Shown here piece after piece: positions 26,065 to 35,160 of a stretch of 64,000 bases of DNA. The notes below the pieces were generated by a model. It did no database searches. It had not been told where the DNA came from and saw nothing but the letters and a program-made list of their open reading frames with translations. Every line of letters begins with the position of its first letter. Position 1 is the stretch's first letter. The DNA lies in contig CAXYYO010000001.1 of assembly GCA_964293305.1 (NCBI GenBank), forward strand, positions 1-64,000, given 5' to 3'. The stretch is from CALAGJ01 sp964293305 (lineage in GTDB: Bacteria; Bacteroidota; Bacteroidia; Chitinophagales; Chitinophagaceae). The position numbers and the translations under genes are program-made.

Positions 26065-28551
26065 TTGCAAATCAATACAAAAGGATACCGTGTAGTTAAA
26101 AAATGGATGAAGCGAAATAAGATGCATCCATTTGCATTTCAAGAGGAAGCATGGCATCACATTTCATCAGGAAATAGTGGCATCATTAATGCCCCAACCG
26201 GATGTGGCAAAACATTCTCTGTTTTTCTAGGAGTTATCATCAATTATATTAATGCAGAGAAAAACTGGCAATCAAAGAAGAACAATGGACTACAGCTGCT
26301 TTGGATAAGTCCACTTAGATCATTGGCAACTGATATAGCACGCAGTATGGAAGTAGTACTTACTTCATTAGAATTGCCTTGGAGGGTTAGCATCAGAAAT
26401 GGCGATACCAGTATGGCCGAAAGAAATAAACAGAAAACAAGCATGCCGGAGATCCTTATTATTACCCCGGAAAGCCTCCATCTTTTATTTGCCCAAAAAA
26501 ATAATGAAGGCTTTTTCAAAACATTGCAAGTAATTGCTGTAGATGAATGGCATGAACTGTTAGGAAGTAAAAGGGGTGTGCAAACGGAGCTTGCTGTGTG
26601 CAGACTTTGCCATATCTGTTTTCAGTTAAATAAAAATTTACAGGTTTGGGGCATTTCTGCCACAATTGGAAATATTGAAGAAGCAAAAGACGTATTACTT
26701 GCTCCTGTTATTAGTTGTTTCCCGCTGCAACAGATACAATTAATCAAAGCACTATTAGATAAAAAAGTAGAAGTGATTTCAATCCTGCCGGATGAAATTG
26801 AAAAGTTTCCTTGGTATGGTCATTTAGGTATAAGGATGGCTGAAAAATTAGTGCCAATAATCGAGCAGAGTAATACCACATTAATTTTTATAAATACCCG
26901 TGGTATGAGTGAAACTTGGTACCAGACTTTACTCACAGTAGCACCACAATTGGCAGGAGCCATTGCATTGCATCATGGAAGTATAGAAAAAGATTTGAGG
27001 GCATGGGTAGAAGATGCATTACATCATCAAAAAATAAAAGCTGTTGTATGCACTGCAAGCCTTGATTTAGGTGTAGATTTTAGACCTGTTGACACCGTTA
27101 TTCAGGTAGGGAGCCCAAAAGGTGTGGCAAGATTTATACAAAGAGCGGGGAGGAGTGGACATAGCCCCGGTGAAGTAAGCAGAATATATTTTTTACCGGC
27201 TCATTCCCTTGAGTTGGTGGAGGCTGCGGCCCTGCGGGCCGCAATTACAACTGGCATTATTGAAAGTAAACAACCGCTGCTTCTTTGTTTTGATGTACTC
27301 ATACAATACCTGTGTACACGGGCAATAGGAGGGGGCTTTAATCCTCAAAAAATTTATGATGAAGTAAAACAAACTTTTTGTTTTCGGGAAATGAATGAAA
27401 GCGAATGGAATAAATTACTCCAATATCTCACAAATGGGGGCCCTGCATTACAACAATATGATGAATATAAAAAAACTGAAAATATAGATGGAAATATTTG
27501 TATTAAGAATAGGCGTATTGCACTAAGGCATAGATTGAATATTGGTACCATAGTAAGCGATGCCATGATGAAGGTACAACTACAACATGGTGCTTATATT
27601 GGGATGATTGAAGAATGGTTTGTAAGTAGATTGCAAACGGGTGATGCATTTATCATTGCAGGTCGTGCAGTAGAAGTGGTATCAACAAAAGACATGACAG
27701 CAATTGTAAAAAAATCAAACAGTAAAAAAGCAATTGTACCAAGCTGGATGGGTGGCCGCATGAGCCTTACAGCAAATCTGGGACATGTGCTGAGAGAAAC
27801 TTTTAATACTGCGGGTCATAAAACAGAGCACGTGGAAATGCAATGTTTACAGCCCTTGTTTGATATGCAGCAAGCATTATCCCATATACCAAGAAGTAAT
27901 GAATTGTTAATTGAACAAATTACAGACAAAGATGGATATCATTTGATGGTGTATCCATTTGAAGGCCGTCAAATACATGAAGCAATCAGTGCTATATTAG
28001 CTTGGCGTATCAGTTGTATATTACCTATTACATTTTCTATTGCCATGAATGATTATGGTTTTGAATTACTAAGTGATAAACCCATACCGGTAGATGATAG
28101 CAATGTTTATGAGCTTTTTAATGATGATAACTTATTACTAGATATTCAAAGAAGTATAAATAATACTGAGATGGCTATGAGGCGATTTAGAGATATAGCA
28201 GTAATTGGGGGGCTAATAGCACAATCCCTACCCGGTGAGCAAAAAAAAGCAAGACATCTGCAAGCCTCGGCTAGCCTACTATTTAAAGTATTTAGTGAAT
28301 TTGACGCTGATAATATCTTACTCAAACAAGCATATCAGGAAGTGCTTGATCAACAGATGGAGGAAGCCCGGCTCCGTGCCTCTTTTCAGCGTATACAATC
28401 TAGTAAAATAATTCTTACTTGGCCAAATCAGTACACACCTCTCTCATTCCCTATAATAGCTGATGGGTTAAACAGAAATAATTTAAGCTCCGAACAAATG
28501 GAGCAGCGCATTCGAAGAATGCAGGACCAAGCATTGAAAAACTTTGATTAA
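26065..28551 (+). CDS. ligase-associated DNA damage response DEXH-box helicase (Lhr-like)
   Basis: An 828-residue superfamily 2 helicase. Walker A is APTGCGKT (43-50), the DEXH box is DEWH (160-163), and motif III-like SATIG, the HHGSIEKDLR segment and motif VI QRAGRSGH follow. The C-terminal part matches the Lhr-core winged-helix and accessory domains. The start is a TTG at 26065; the next in-frame ATG is at 26107. In relatives this gene clusters with a DNA ligase, an MBL-type exonuclease and a PdeM-type endonuclease, none of which lies nearby here. Expected role: 3'-5' unwinding in DNA repair. Confidence 0.88.
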   Translation: MQINTKGYRVVKKWMKRNKMHPFAFQEEAWHHISSGNSGIINAPTGCGKTFSVFLGVIINYINAEKNWQSKKNNGLQLLWISPLRSLATDIARSMEVVLTSLELPWRVSIRNGDTSMAERNKQKTSMPEILIITPESLHLLFAQKNNEGFFKTLQVIAVDEWHELLGSKRGVQTELAVCRLCHICFQLNKNLQVWGISATIGNIEEAKDVLLAPVISCFPLQQIQLIKALLDKKVEVISILPDEIEKFPWYGHLGIRMAEKLVPIIEQSNTTLIFINTRGMSETWYQTLLTVAPQLAGAIALHHGSIEKDLRAWVEDALHHQKIKAVVCTASLDLGVDFRPVDTVIQVGSPKGVARFIQRAGRSGHSPGEVSRIYFLPAHSLELVEAAALRAAITTGIIESKQPLLLCFDVLIQYLCTRAIGGGFNPQKIYDEVKQTFCFREMNESEWNKLLQYLTNGGPALQQYDEYKKTENIDGNICIKNRRIALRHRLNIGTIVSDAMMKVQLQHGAYIGMIEEWFVSRLQTGDAFIIAGRAVEVVSTKDMTAIVKKSNSKKAIVPSWMGGRMSLTANLGHVLRETFNTAGHKTEHVEMQCLQPLFDMQQALSHIPRSNELLIEQITDKDGYHLMVYPFEGRQIHEAISAILAWRISCILPITFSIAMNDYGFELLSDKPIPVDDSNVYELFNDDNLLLDIQRSINNTEMAMRRFRDIAVIGGLIAQSLPGEQKKARHLQASASLLFKVFSEFDADNILLKQAYQEVLDQQMEEARLRASFQRIQSSKIILTWPNQYTPLSFPIIADGLNRNNLSSEQMEQRIRRMQDQALKNFD

Positions 28552-28653
28552 GGAAAGTATAAAAAATCATTAAACACACATGATGCAGCGTTTCGGGTTT
28601 TTGATAAAAGTCAACTGCATCATCTGGGTTCCACACCAATATTTAGAAAATAT

Positions 28654-28697
28654 AAAAAACCAAACACATGCGCAGTCAATGGACTACTTGTGTTTGG
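28654..28697 (-). terminator. intrinsic terminator of dnaK
   Basis: Minus strand: stem CCAAACACA/TGTGTTTGG with a 20-nt internal region, followed directly by six T (28659-28654). It lies about 65 bp past the dnaK stop. Confidence 0.75.
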
Positions 28698-28763
28698 CTA
28701 TACTTTTTATGATGTATTGCGAATTTGAAAAATCAAACTCAAATTTTCAATACAAAATATTTT

Positions 28764-30665
28764 TTATTTTACTTCTTCAAACTGAGCATCTTCCACCGTG
28801 TCTGAATTACCACCTGAAGGTGCTGCTTCTGAAGCTGCGTCAGCACCAGTTGGGGCACTTTCTTGCTGTGCTTTATACAACTCTTCGCTGGCCGCTGTCC
28901 ATGCTTGATTTAATTCATTCATTGCAGCCTCTATGGCCACTACATCCTGAACTTTATGAGCTTCTTTCAATTTTTCAGCAGCAGATTCAATAACAGATTT
29001 TTTATCAGCAGGTATTTTATCGCCAAATTCCTTTAATTGTTTTTCTGTCTGGAAAATCAAACCATCCGCCTGATTTATTTTTTCAATTTTCTCCCTTGCT
29101 TCTTTATCGCTATTTTCATTTGCTTTTGCTTCGGCTTTCATTTTTTCAACTTCATCTTTATTTAAGCCGCTACCTGCTTCCAAGCGAATTTTTTGTTCTT
29201 TACCGGTACCTTTATCTTTTGCACTCACATGTATTATACCATTGGCATCTATATCAAATATTACTTCAATCTGAGGTACTCCACGGGGCGCTGATGGTAT
29301 GCCATCTAAATTGAAAATGCCAAGACTTTTATTGTCTTTTGAATAAGTACGCTCACCTTGCAATACATGGATTTGTACACCGGGTTGGTTATCGCTGGCA
29401 GTAGAAAATACTTCCGACTTTTTTGTAGGTATGGTTGTATTGCCTGCAATCATGGTTGTCATAACGCCGCCCATTGTTTCAATACCCAAACTAAGTGGAG
29501 TTACATCCAATAGCAATACATCTTTTACTTCCCCTGTTAATACTGCACCTTGTATGGCTGCTCCAACGGCTACAACCTCATCCGGATTAACACTGCGGTT
29601 GGGTTTTTTACCAAAGAATTTTTCAACAATTTCCTGCACTTTTGGGATACGTGTACTGCCACCCACTAAAATTACTTCATCTATTTCACTAGCATTGTAA
29701 CCGGCATCTTTTAAAGCCTGCTCACAAGGGCGCAAACAACGCTCAAATAACTTATCAGCTAATTGCTCAAATTTTGAACGATTGAGTCTTAAAACAAGGT
29801 GTTTAGGTACGCCATCCACAGCAGTGATATAGGGTAAATTAATCTCAGTTTCATTACCTGCGGATAATTCAATCTTTGCTTTTTCTGCTGCTTCTTTTAA
29901 GCGCTGCAAGGCCATAGGATCTTTGCGTAAATCTATGGCTTCTTGATTTTTAAACTCATCAGCCAACCAGTCCATGATTACCTTATCAAAATCATCACCA
30001 CCTAAGTGTGTGTCACCATTGGTACTTTTTACCTCAAAAACACCATCTCCCAAATCGAGAACAGAAATATCAAACGTACCGCCACCCAAATCGAATACTG
30101 CTATTTTTTGATCAATTCCTTTTTTATCCATGCCATAAGCCAATGCAGCAGCTGTTGGTTCGTTTACAATACGGCGTACATTTAAGCCTGCAATTTCGCC
30201 TGCTTCTTTTGTAGCCTGACGTTGTGCATCATTAAAATAGGCTGGTACAGTTATTACTGCTTCATTTACTTCTTGGCCCAGATAATCTTCTGCTGTTTTC
30301 TTCATTTTTTGAAGAATCATGGCTGATATTTCCTGTGGCGTATAATGTCTGCCATCAATATCTACACGTACTGTATTATTGTCACCTTTCACTAAAGAAT
30401 AGCTCCAATGTGTCATTTCCTCACCTACTTCATCGTGTCTACGACCCATGAATCTTTTTACACTCATGATGGTATTCCTAGGATTCGTAATAGATTGCCT
30501 TTTTGCAGGATCACCTACTTTACGTTCTCCATTTTTTAAAAATGCCACCACTGAAGGAGTTGTTCTACGCCCTTCCTCATTTGCTATTACAACGGGTTCG
30601 TTGCCTTCTAGCACACTTACGCAACTATTTGTTGTTCCTAAGTCAATTCCTATAATCTTGCCCAT
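28764..30665 (-). CDS. dnaK: molecular chaperone DnaK (Hsp70)
   Basis: A 633-residue Hsp70. The ATPase domain begins IIGIDLGTTNSCVSV and carries VPAYFNDAQRQATKEAG, the phosphate-2 loop DLGGGTFDISVLDLGDG and the adenosine motif GGSTRIPKVQ. The interdomain linker reads DVLLLDVTPLSLGIET. The substrate-binding domain and helical lid follow, and the tail ends DTVEDAQFEEVK, the usual EEVK-type terminus. It folds and protects proteins with DnaJ and GrpE, whose genes are not in the window. It is monocistronic with a strong terminator. I see no CIRCE element upstream. Confidence 0.97.
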   Translation of the reverse strand: MGKIIGIDLGTTNSCVSVLEGNEPVVIANEEGRRTTPSVVAFLKNGERKVGDPAKRQSITNPRNTIMSVKRFMGRRHDEVGEEMTHWSYSLVKGDNNTVRVDIDGRHYTPQEISAMILQKMKKTAEDYLGQEVNEAVITVPAYFNDAQRQATKEAGEIAGLNVRRIVNEPTAAALAYGMDKKGIDQKIAVFDLGGGTFDISVLDLGDGVFEVKSTNGDTHLGGDDFDKVIMDWLADEFKNQEAIDLRKDPMALQRLKEAAEKAKIELSAGNETEINLPYITAVDGVPKHLVLRLNRSKFEQLADKLFERCLRPCEQALKDAGYNASEIDEVILVGGSTRIPKVQEIVEKFFGKKPNRSVNPDEVVAVGAAIQGAVLTGEVKDVLLLDVTPLSLGIETMGGVMTTMIAGNTTIPTKKSEVFSTASDNQPGVQIHVLQGERTYSKDNKSLGIFNLDGIPSAPRGVPQIEVIFDIDANGIIHVSAKDKGTGKEQKIRLEAGSGLNKDEVEKMKAEAKANENSDKEAREKIEKINQADGLIFQTEKQLKEFGDKIPADKKSVIESAAEKLKEAHKVQDVVAIEAAMNELNQAWTAASEELYKAQQESAPTGADAASEAAPSGGNSDTVEDAQFEEVK

Positions 30666-30828
30666 AAATTAAATTTTTATTTATTCTGATGCCCTTTGGG
30701 CAATGATTATGCCATTGGAATAGGTTATGCAATATTGGCAGTATCTGTTATCTGTTAAACGGAAAGGAAAACTCATAAAGCGAAATTCTAAACGCTATTT
30801 TAAGTGGAAGGAAATAACAATATCAAAA

Positions 30829-30858
30829 TTGCTAGCCGTTTTTGGCTACCTATCTTTG
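30829..30858 (+). promoter_or_regulatory. promoter for the acyl-CoA thioesterase gene
   Basis: TTG (30829-30831), 19 nt, then TATCTTTG (30851-30858): a full match to TTG-N19-TAnnTTTG. The ATG is at 30875, giving a leader of about 10 nt. Confidence 0.7.
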
Positions 30859-30874
30859 TCCTCAAATTTAAAAA

Positions 30875-31390
30875 ATGCAAGAGAAAAAAGCTTCGGATAG
30901 CTTCACTATAATGAATGAATTAGTATTGCCAAATGATACCAATGTTTTTGGAAACCTGATGGGAGGCCGCCTTATGTACTGGATGGATATAGCTGCAGCT
31001 ATGGCTGCCAGTAAGCATAGCAATGCACCCTGTATGACAGCAAGTGTAGATAACTTAAGTTTCAAAAACCCAATTAAATTGGGCAATGTGGTGCATTTGC
31101 AAGCACAGGTTACTAGAACTTTTAATACATCCATGGAAATCTTTCTGAAAGTATGGGGAGAAGATATGCTGCATCAATATAAGTATGAAAGTAATGAAGC
31201 TTATTTCACTTTTGTAGCACTTGATCCCAATAATAAACCCCGCCCTGTGCAGCCACTCATTCCGGAAACAGAGGATGAGAAAAAATTGTATGAAGGAGCT
31301 ATGCGTCGCAGACAAGTAAGACTTATACTCGGTGGTAAAATGAAACCGGACGATGCCAATGAATTAAAAGCTTTATTCTTAAAAGATTAG
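30875..31390 (+). CDS. acyl-CoA thioesterase, hotdog fold
   Basis: A 171-residue single hotdog-domain thioesterase of the YciA/ACOT type. The active-site region reads NVFGNLMGGRLMYWMD (24-39), with the conserved Asn and the helix start. The second half holds the sheet segments HLQAQVTRTF and EAYFTFVAL, followed by a charged C-terminal extension. It hydrolyses acyl-CoAs to free acid and CoA in the cytoplasm. It has its own promoter and precedes the ArsR-type regulator by 55 bp. Chain-length preference is unknown. Confidence 0.88.
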   Translation: MQEKKASDSFTIMNELVLPNDTNVFGNLMGGRLMYWMDIAAAMAASKHSNAPCMTASVDNLSFKNPIKLGNVVHLQAQVTRTFNTSMEIFLKVWGEDMLHQYKYESNEAYFTFVALDPNNKPRPVQPLIPETEDEKKLYEGAMRRRQVRLILGGKMKPDDANELKALFLKD

Positions 31391-31445
31391 TGAAATATTC
31401 AAAGTTGCTAACAAATTTATTGTTTCGTATCATTCATCTTCAACT

Positions 31446-31787
31446 ATGATTACACCACATACATTATCTCTAAAAGATGCAGGTAGTGGTAAAGAAATCA
31501 ATTTGGATTTTTACACCATAAAAAAAGCACAAATTTTATACAGGGCAATTAATAATCCCGTCAGGAAAAAAATGCTTTCGCTTATTGATTCAAAAAATAA
31601 AATGACGGTATCGGAGTTAACGTTGGAATTGAGAATGGAACAACCCATTATTTCACAACATGTTGCCATCTTAAGAAAAGCAAATTTTTTACATAGTAAT
31701 AGAGTGGGCAAATTTATTTGGTACAGTATCAACTATGGACAGATAGAAAGGGTTATTCAAGTAACTTCAGATTTACTAAAGCGATAA
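31446..31787 (+). CDS. ArsR-family winged-helix regulator
   Basis: A 113-residue DNA-binding protein. The winged-helix domain runs from about 28 to 105, with NPVRKKMLSLI, the recognition helix around EQPIISQHVAILRKAN and the wing SNRVGKFIWYSI. The classic metal-binding CxC of ArsR/SmtB sensors is absent; there is no cysteine, so metal sensing is unlikely. It probably responds to another signal or to redox-free conditions. Its stop is directly adjacent to the stop of the convergent methyltransferase gene, with no gap. Confidence 0.82.
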   Translation: MITPHTLSLKDAGSGKEINLDFYTIKKAQILYRAINNPVRKKMLSLIDSKNKMTVSELTLELRMEQPIISQHVAILRKANFLHSNRVGKFIWYSINYGQIERVIQVTSDLLKR

Positions 31788-32741
31788 CTAGATTGCTAAT
31801 TCAAAGCAAGAACGTTGTAGTTTATGTTCAAAATCAAATGGGATTGTAGCCTTAGTGATATCTCGAATGGATTGAACCATAAGTGCCTGTTCGTCTAGTA
31901 TAAATTTTGAGAAATTATTGCTAAAAATAATGGTGCCTCCAGGCTTTACTTTTTCGGCAATTTGATTGAGCATTGCGGCATGATGCTGCTGCACATCAAA
32001 AAAATCTTTCATGCGTTTGCTATTACTAAAAGTAGGAGGGTCCACTATTACGAGATCATATTCCGGCTTTTGCTTTTCTTGTATCCATTGTAGTACATCT
32101 GCCTGTATAAATTGATAAGCGGGGCTTTTGAAATGATTTGCAGAAAAATTTTCTTGAGCCCAGTTGAGATAGGTGTGGCTCATATCAATAGAAGTAACCT
32201 TGCTAGCCCCTCCAGCTGCTGCATACACAGAAAAAGAACCTGTATAACAAAAGAGATTCAGCACATTTTTTCCGGCGGACATTTCTTGTATTTTTTTTCG
32301 GGTAATGCGATGGTCTAAAAATAAACCCGTATCTAAATAGGTGCCCGGTTTTATGATAAAATGCAAGCCATTTTCAGTTACAGTAAATTCATGTAAGGTA
32401 TATGCATCCTTTTCATACTGTTGTTCGCTTTTATGGCTATGTTTTCTTCTTTGCCTGATGAAAATATTTTCCGGTTTACATTGCACTATTGCTATTATAA
32501 TCTCTTTTACTTCTTCCATCCATTCATCATGTTCTACATCATCCATACCGTGCCTACGGAGGTACTCAGCCACATAAATGATATCTTCATAGATTTCAAT
32601 ACAGAGTGGATATTCCGGTATGTCATGGTCATATACCCTATAGCAACTTATACCCATACGGCGGGCTTGTTTGCTCCGATGTTTAAATACTTTAGCAAGC
32701 CGATTGTAAAACATTTCTGATTTATGGAGCGGCTGGGACAT
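31788..32741 (-). CDS. class I SAM-dependent rRNA methyltransferase (RlmK/RlmI-like)
   Basis: A 317-residue methyltransferase resembling the C-terminal RlmK half of RlmKL. SAM motif I is NLFCYTGSFSVYAA, then the acidic DMSHTYLNWA, and the catalytic motif IV is VDPPTFSNSKRM. The N-terminal domain is of the pre-SAM type seen in large-subunit rRNA methyltransferases. It should modify 23S rRNA (m7G2069 or m5C-like target); the exact base is uncertain. It is convergent with the ArsR gene with zero spacing. Confidence 0.82.
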   Translation of the reverse strand: MSQPLHKSEMFYNRLAKVFKHRSKQARRMGISCYRVYDHDIPEYPLCIEIYEDIIYVAEYLRRHGMDDVEHDEWMEEVKEIIIAIVQCKPENIFIRQRRKHSHKSEQQYEKDAYTLHEFTVTENGLHFIIKPGTYLDTGLFLDHRITRKKIQEMSAGKNVLNLFCYTGSFSVYAAAGGASKVTSIDMSHTYLNWAQENFSANHFKSPAYQFIQADVLQWIQEKQKPEYDLVIVDPPTFSNSKRMKDFFDVQQHHAAMLNQIAEKVKPGGTIIFSNNFSKFILDEQALMVQSIRDITKATIPFDFEHKLQRSCFELAI

Positions 32742-32803
32742 GGTATTATCAATTGAAATCTACAGGGAACAGGGTAGTTTGAAAAAAATTAATTTGTAAA
32801 ATA

Positions 32804-33994
32804 TTACTGAAGCAGCGCCAAAGCATCTTTTATTCTTGCCCATGCTTTTTCAATATTTGGTAGGCTATTTGCAAAAGAAAAACGGACACAATCCGGATCT
32901 CCAAAGGCATCCCCCATTACACTGCTCACATGTGCTGTATGCAATAGATACATACTAAAATCAGCAGAACTTTTTATGATTATATCGCCATAGCTTTTGC
33001 CATAGTAATATGTGACATTTGGAAAAATATAAAACGCACCTTCCGGTTCAAAGCAAGGCAGGCCGGGTATTTCGCTTACTAGTTCGAGTACTCTTTTCCT
33101 TCTACGAGTAAACTCTTCCGTCATTTCGTGAGTAGGTTTTAAATCAGTAGTAAGTGCTGTTATACCTGCACGTTGTGCAATGGCATTTGCCCCGCTAGTA
33201 AACTGTCCCTGGATTTTTTCACAGGCTTTTGCAATAGTTACATTTGTAGCAATATAACCTAATCGCCAGCCAGTCATGGCAAAGCCTTTACTAAGACCAT
33301 TTACAATTATCACCCTATCTTTTAGAGCAGCAATGGATGCTATACTTACATGGGCTCCTGTAAAATTGATATATTCATAAATTTCATCACTGATAATGAA
33401 AATGTCGGGATATTTTAAGAATACTTCTGCCAATGCTTCTAGTTCTTGGAGAGAATAAACTGCCCCTGAAGGATTGCAGGGTGAGGAAAACAAAAATAAC
33501 TTCGTTTTAGCTGTTATGGCTGCTTCTAATTGGGCCGCATTGATTTTAAATCCGGTATTTCCTGCAGTTTTTATTTCTACAACTTTACCCCTTGTCATTT
33601 TAACCAACTCACTATAAGTAACCCAATAGGGTGTGGGTATGATTACTTCATCATCCTCATCCACAATACTAAAAATAGTATTTGCCAGACTTTGCTTAGC
33701 ACCTGTGCTCACTACTATCTGATCTGGTGTATAGTCTAAATTATTATCTCTTTTAAGTTTGGTACAAACAGCCTCTCTCAAATCCAAATAACCCGCCACC
33801 GGAGTGTAATGACTATAATTATCTTTTATGGCTTGTATAGCTGATGCTTTAATATGTTGAGGCGTATCAAAATCTGGTTCACCTAAACTCAGGTCAATTA
33901 CATCTTTTCCCTGTGCCCTTAGTTCCCGACCAAGCTTTGCCATTTTAAGGGTTTCGGGTTCACTAAATCTATTCAATAAAGAAGATAGCTGCAT
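32804..33994 (-). CDS. PLP-dependent aminotransferase, aspartate aminotransferase class Ib
   Basis: A 396-residue fold-type I aminotransferase. It has the N-terminal LSLGEPDFDTP, the ligand region SSPCNPSG, the SDEIYEYI segment and the PLP lysine in NGLSKGFAMTGWRLGY, with the substrate arginine near RFSFANS at the C-terminus. It transfers amino groups between aspartate (or aromatic acids) and 2-oxoglutarate. It is a single gene with a perfect -7 box just upstream. Confidence 0.9.
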   Translation of the reverse strand: MQLSSLLNRFSEPETLKMAKLGRELRAQGKDVIDLSLGEPDFDTPQHIKASAIQAIKDNYSHYTPVAGYLDLREAVCTKLKRDNNLDYTPDQIVVSTGAKQSLANTIFSIVDEDDEVIIPTPYWVTYSELVKMTRGKVVEIKTAGNTGFKINAAQLEAAITAKTKLFLFSSPCNPSGAVYSLQELEALAEVFLKYPDIFIISDEIYEYINFTGAHVSIASIAALKDRVIIVNGLSKGFAMTGWRLGYIATNVTIAKACEKIQGQFTSGANAIAQRAGITALTTDLKPTHEMTEEFTRRRKRVLELVSEIPGLPCFEPEGAFYIFPNVTYYYGKSYGDIIIKSSADFSMYLLHTAHVSSVMGDAFGDPDCVRFSFANSLPNIEKAWARIKDALALLQ

Positions 33995-34546
33995 GTTTCT
34001 TATTTAAAATGATATAAAAAGCAGGGCAAAAATAGGGATATGGTATTTGTAATGTGGCTGGATTAGCCATCAAGTCTTAGCTTTTTAAAGCCCAGTTAAT
34101 GGGGTGGGCATTGTTATGAAAAGTTGAAAGACAATATAGATAAGTGTTTGAGGTTAATTTTGGCAGAAAAAATAGTATACTATTTAAAAGTCAACAACAG
34201 TACTTATATGCATAAGTATGCAGCTTTTCTGCTTTGTAATAAAAATTTAAACGGCATCGTCCGCTTCAACCTATATTTTGTAATACATTATAAGAAATGA
34301 TTTCCCATACTTAACTTCATTAGTACAAGGATTTCTATAAATACTAACAATTAGGGTGTGTGGGAGAATTCAAGGACAAATTAATGCTAAAAATCACCAA
34401 GCACATTTAAAGATTTTCCGAATGCATAGTAGCTCATTCCTAGTTTTCATTAATCATATTCATTACCCGGCGAGTGTCATCATACCTATATCGTAATATT
34501 TATAAATGAACTTCCTATTAATTTGTAAAAGTATTTTTCTAAATCG
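33995..34546. other. 552-bp gene-free region
   Basis: Between divergent aminotransferase and DUF1572 genes. It contains the aminotransferase -7 box (34027-34034) and a small dyad TACTTAT-ATGC-ATAAGTA at 34201-34218. No frame looks coding and no tRNA or known RNA is visible. It is the longest unexplained stretch in the window. Confidence 0.5.
34027..34034 (-). promoter_or_regulatory. -7 element for the aminotransferase gene
   Basis: Minus strand TATTTTTG, a perfect TAnnTTTG, 33 bp upstream of the ATG. No good -33 TTG at the standard distance. Confidence 0.4.
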
Positions 34547-35050
34547 ATGATTATGTCCATTGGCGAATTATTTATTCAGGCTTCCATCAAAAAATTTCAA
34601 TATCAGAAATCTCAAGTTGAGCGTGCCATTGCACAACTGAATGAAGGCGATTTATTTATCCAAACCTCAACTGAATCGAATTCTATTGCCATTATCATGC
34701 AGCATTTAAATGGCAATATGAAGAGTAGGTGGACAAATTTTTTGACAGATGACGGTGAAAAAACATGGCGTCAACGAGACGAAGAATTTGAGCCCATTAT
34801 TAGAACAAAACATGAACTGGTGGAAGAATGGGAGTCAGGGTGGCGTTGCTTATGGGCGGCTTTAAACAGTTTGCAATCATCAGATCTTGTAAAAGATATT
34901 TTTATCAGACAGCAACCACTTACTGTTGTGGATGCCATCATCCGACAAATTGATCATTATGGGTATCACACAGGGCAAATTGTGTTTATAGCTAAAATGA
35001 TAAAAGATGCATCTTGGCAGCATATCAGTATGCCCAAAAAAATTAAATAG
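34547..35050 (+). CDS. DUF1572 / DinB-superfamily protein
   Basis: A 167-residue four-helix-type protein of the DUF1572 group, related to DinB/YfiT metal-dependent hydrolases. A His in the second helix (IIMQHLNGN) and the late HYGYHTGQI motif are the likely metal ligands. Substrate unknown; relatives are linked to thiol-dependent detoxification or none at all. ATG at 34547 or at 34553 could be the start. It stands alone. Confidence 0.75.
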   Translation: MIMSIGELFIQASIKKFQYQKSQVERAIAQLNEGDLFIQTSTESNSIAIIMQHLNGNMKSRWTNFLTDDGEKTWRQRDEEFEPIIRTKHELVEEWESGWRCLWAALNSLQSSDLVKDIFIRQQPLTVVDAIIRQIDHYGYHTGQIVFIAKMIKDASWQHISMPKKIK

Positions 35051-35160
35051 TGGATGGTATTTTTTGTACCGGAAATTTTTCTCTAATTTTTTGTAAAAGG
35101 AGGGTATTATACAAGATACTATATTGCGCCAGCAATTTATAAAATAAAAAATTTTACACG

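Noticed and set aside
28581..28620. Inverted GATGCAG/CTGCATC past the helicase gene, considered as a terminator
   Set aside because: The 26-nt loop and absence of a T-run make it weak; the clear terminator nearby belongs to dnaK.
31446..31787. Metal-sensing ArsR/SmtB role
   Set aside because: The protein has no cysteine and no recognisable metal-site residues, so metal sensing is not supported.
34201..34218. Small dyad TACTTAT-ATGC-ATAAGTA
   Set aside because: Short and AT-rich; likely by chance in this composition and not near a promoter box.
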